From assembly GCA_944372315.1 (NCBI GenBank), contig CALVYX010000081.1:1-6452 (forward strand): a stretch of 6,452 bases of DNA, written 5' to 3'. This DNA comes from an uncultured Bacilli bacterium. GTDB lineage: Bacteria; Bacillota_I; Bacilli_A; RF39; UBA660. The position numbers were made by a program, and so were the translations under genes. Positions 5,421 to 6,452 of the stretch are shown piece by piece. The notes beneath the pieces are model-generated. The model did no database searches. It was given only the letters and a program-made list of their open reading frames with translations, and was not told where the DNA came from. Position 1 is the first letter of the stretch; each line of letters begins with the position of its first letter.

Positions 5421-6359
5421 ATGAATGGATTAGGAAAACTTGAAAAGGTTAATTTAAGAGAGGTGTGGCCTAATGAAGAATATGATTTTTCTGTGTGGTT
5501 AAGTAAAGAAGAAAATTTAAAAGAATTAAGTAATATTATTGGAGTGGACATAATTCTTGAAGAGAGAGAATCTGCTGTTGGAAAATTTAATGTGGATATT
5601 TATGGAAAAGAAGATGGAACAGATAGAAATGTGGTAATTGAAAATCAATTAGAAGAATCAAATCATGATCATTTAGGAAAAATAATTACATATGCTTCTG
5701 GAAAAGATGCTAAAACAATAATATGGATTGTAAAAAGGGCAAGAGATGAACATAGACAAGCTATTGAATGGCTAAATGCACATACAGATGAAGACGTAGG
5801 TTTCTTTTTATTAGAAATAGAATTATGGAAAATAGGTGATTCAGAACCAGCACCAAAATTTAATGTTGTATCTAGACCAAATGATTGGGGAAAAACACAA
5901 AAAGTGAATAATTCTTTAGGAAAAGCTGCTAAGCTTCAAGGAGAATTTTGGCAAGCTTTTTCAGAATATGGAGCTAATAATGAAGAGTATTCAAAAGAAT
6001 TTAATAAAAGAAAAGCTCTACCTCAACATTGGTACGATTTACCAATGGGGAGTTCTGAATATCATATATCTTTGACATGTGCTACGCAAAGAAATGAAAT
6101 AGGTATAGAAGTCTATATTGATAATAATAAAGAAATATATGATTTATTTTATGAAAATAAAGACGTTATAGAAGAAAATACCAAATTAAAATATAAATGG
6201 CAAAGGTTAGATAATAGAAAAGCTTCAAGAATAAAAGCTGTTAAGAAGTTTGATGTTATAGATAGAGATAAATGGAAAGAAGCCTTTGAATGGTTTTGTA
6301 AGAATGCTATTATTGTAAAAAAAGAATTTAATAAGATTTATGGTAAGGTAAGTATATAA
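5421..6359 (+). CDS. DUF4268-type protein with PD-(D/E)XK-like N-terminal domain
   Basis: I chose the ATG at 5421 (312 residues), with GGAG at 5405-5408 upstream. A TTG at 5403 would add six residues but would overlap that site. The N-terminal half carries the family's signature order, counted from this start. It has KFNVDIYG with D59, then VVIENQLEESNHDHLGKI with E74, Q76 and H82-D83-H84, then ITYASGKDAKTIIWIV, then FFLLEIELWKIGDSEPAPKF. This is a PD-(D/E)XK nuclease-like layout with ExQ instead of ExK. The C-terminal half (about 160-312) matches DUF4268 in style (GKAAKLQGEFWQAF, WYDLPMGSSEYHI) and is of unknown role. Proteins of this type often sit near restriction or defence genes, and the nuclease role is inferred. 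The next gene starts 19 bases downstream, so they are probably one operon. Confidence 0.85.
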   Translation: MNGLGKLEKVNLREVWPNEEYDFSVWLSKEENLKELSNIIGVDIILEERESAVGKFNVDIYGKEDGTDRNVVIENQLEESNHDHLGKIITYASGKDAKTIIWIVKRARDEHRQAIEWLNAHTDEDVGFFLLEIELWKIGDSEPAPKFNVVSRPNDWGKTQKVNNSLGKAAKLQGEFWQAFSEYGANNEEYSKEFNKRKALPQHWYDLPMGSSEYHISLTCATQRNEIGIEVYIDNNKEIYDLFYENKDVIEENTKLKYKWQRLDNRKASRIKAVKKFDVIDRDKWKEAFEWFCKNAIIVKKEFNKIYGKVSI

Positions 6360-6378
6360 AATAGTATAGGAGTAATAA

Positions 6379-6452
6379 ATGAAAAAATTAGTTAGGTACG
6401 AAAGATATACAAGAAAAGATATACATGATATTTTTTCACCAGATACAAAATT
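6379..6452 (+). CDS. Start of an unidentified gene, cut by window end
   Basis: AGGAG (6368-6372) lies six bases before the ATG at 6379, and the frame stays open to the window end (24 codons). The product begins MKKLVRYERYTRKDIHDIFS. The YxRYTRKDIHDIF pattern reminds me of N-termini or linkers in DUF3427-containing and HNH-type restriction proteins, but too little is visible to be sure. The gap of 19 bases to the DUF4268 gene suggests co-transcription. Confidence 0.6.
   Translation, partial: MKKLVRYERYTRKDIHDIFSPDTK

Overview
The window is very AT-rich (about three quarters A+T by eye). It has AGGAGG-type ribosome binding sites, Lys/Asn/Ile-rich proteins and textbook extended -10 promoters. 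Together with a MobV (Pre/Mob) relaxase remnant, this points to a low-GC Firmicute, most likely a Clostridium-like species. No RNA genes, CRISPR array or intact transposase were found. The organism cannot be named from this sequence.

Left part (1-1350): mobile-element debris. A MobV relaxase, cut by the window edge, keeps its HxDExxPHxH metal-binding motif and coiled-coil C-terminus but is broken by stops in a G-rich linker. A non-coding stretch of about 250 bases follows with four consecutive stem-loops, each with long arms and a smaller inner stem. It could be a single-strand origin of a rolling-circle plasmid or a structured RNA. After it comes a small, very acidic ORF split by an apparent frameshift.

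Centre (1351-3812): a compact two-gene unit with its own extended -10 promoter and a strong terminator. The first gene encodes a membrane-anchored protein with a Ser/Tyr/Asn-rich linker and a small C-terminal domain. The second encodes a 609-residue, largely helical protein in which I see an undescribed-looking C-terminal PD-(D/E)XK nuclease core (E443, P469-D470, E484-x-K486). This is the best candidate here for a new defence-type system, but that role is inference.

Right part (3813-6452): a restriction/defence-type neighbourhood. A promoter drives a short chimeric ORF whose first residues are the start of a Dam-type adenine methylase and whose remainder is the C-terminus of a DpnII/MboI-family (GATC) endonuclease. 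This is the scar of a deletion that removed most of a GATC restriction-modification operon. A cytoplasmic trypsin-like serine protease follows in the same transcription unit. After a roughly 300-base AT-rich gap, which holds a possible minus-strand gene fragment and a long imperfect palindrome, comes a DUF4268-type protein with a PD-(D/E)XK-like N-terminus. A further gene starts behind it and runs off the window.

Overall the window looks like layered accessory DNA. Decayed plasmid mobilisation genes sit beside nuclease, protease and restriction cassettes, some intact and some reduced to scars.
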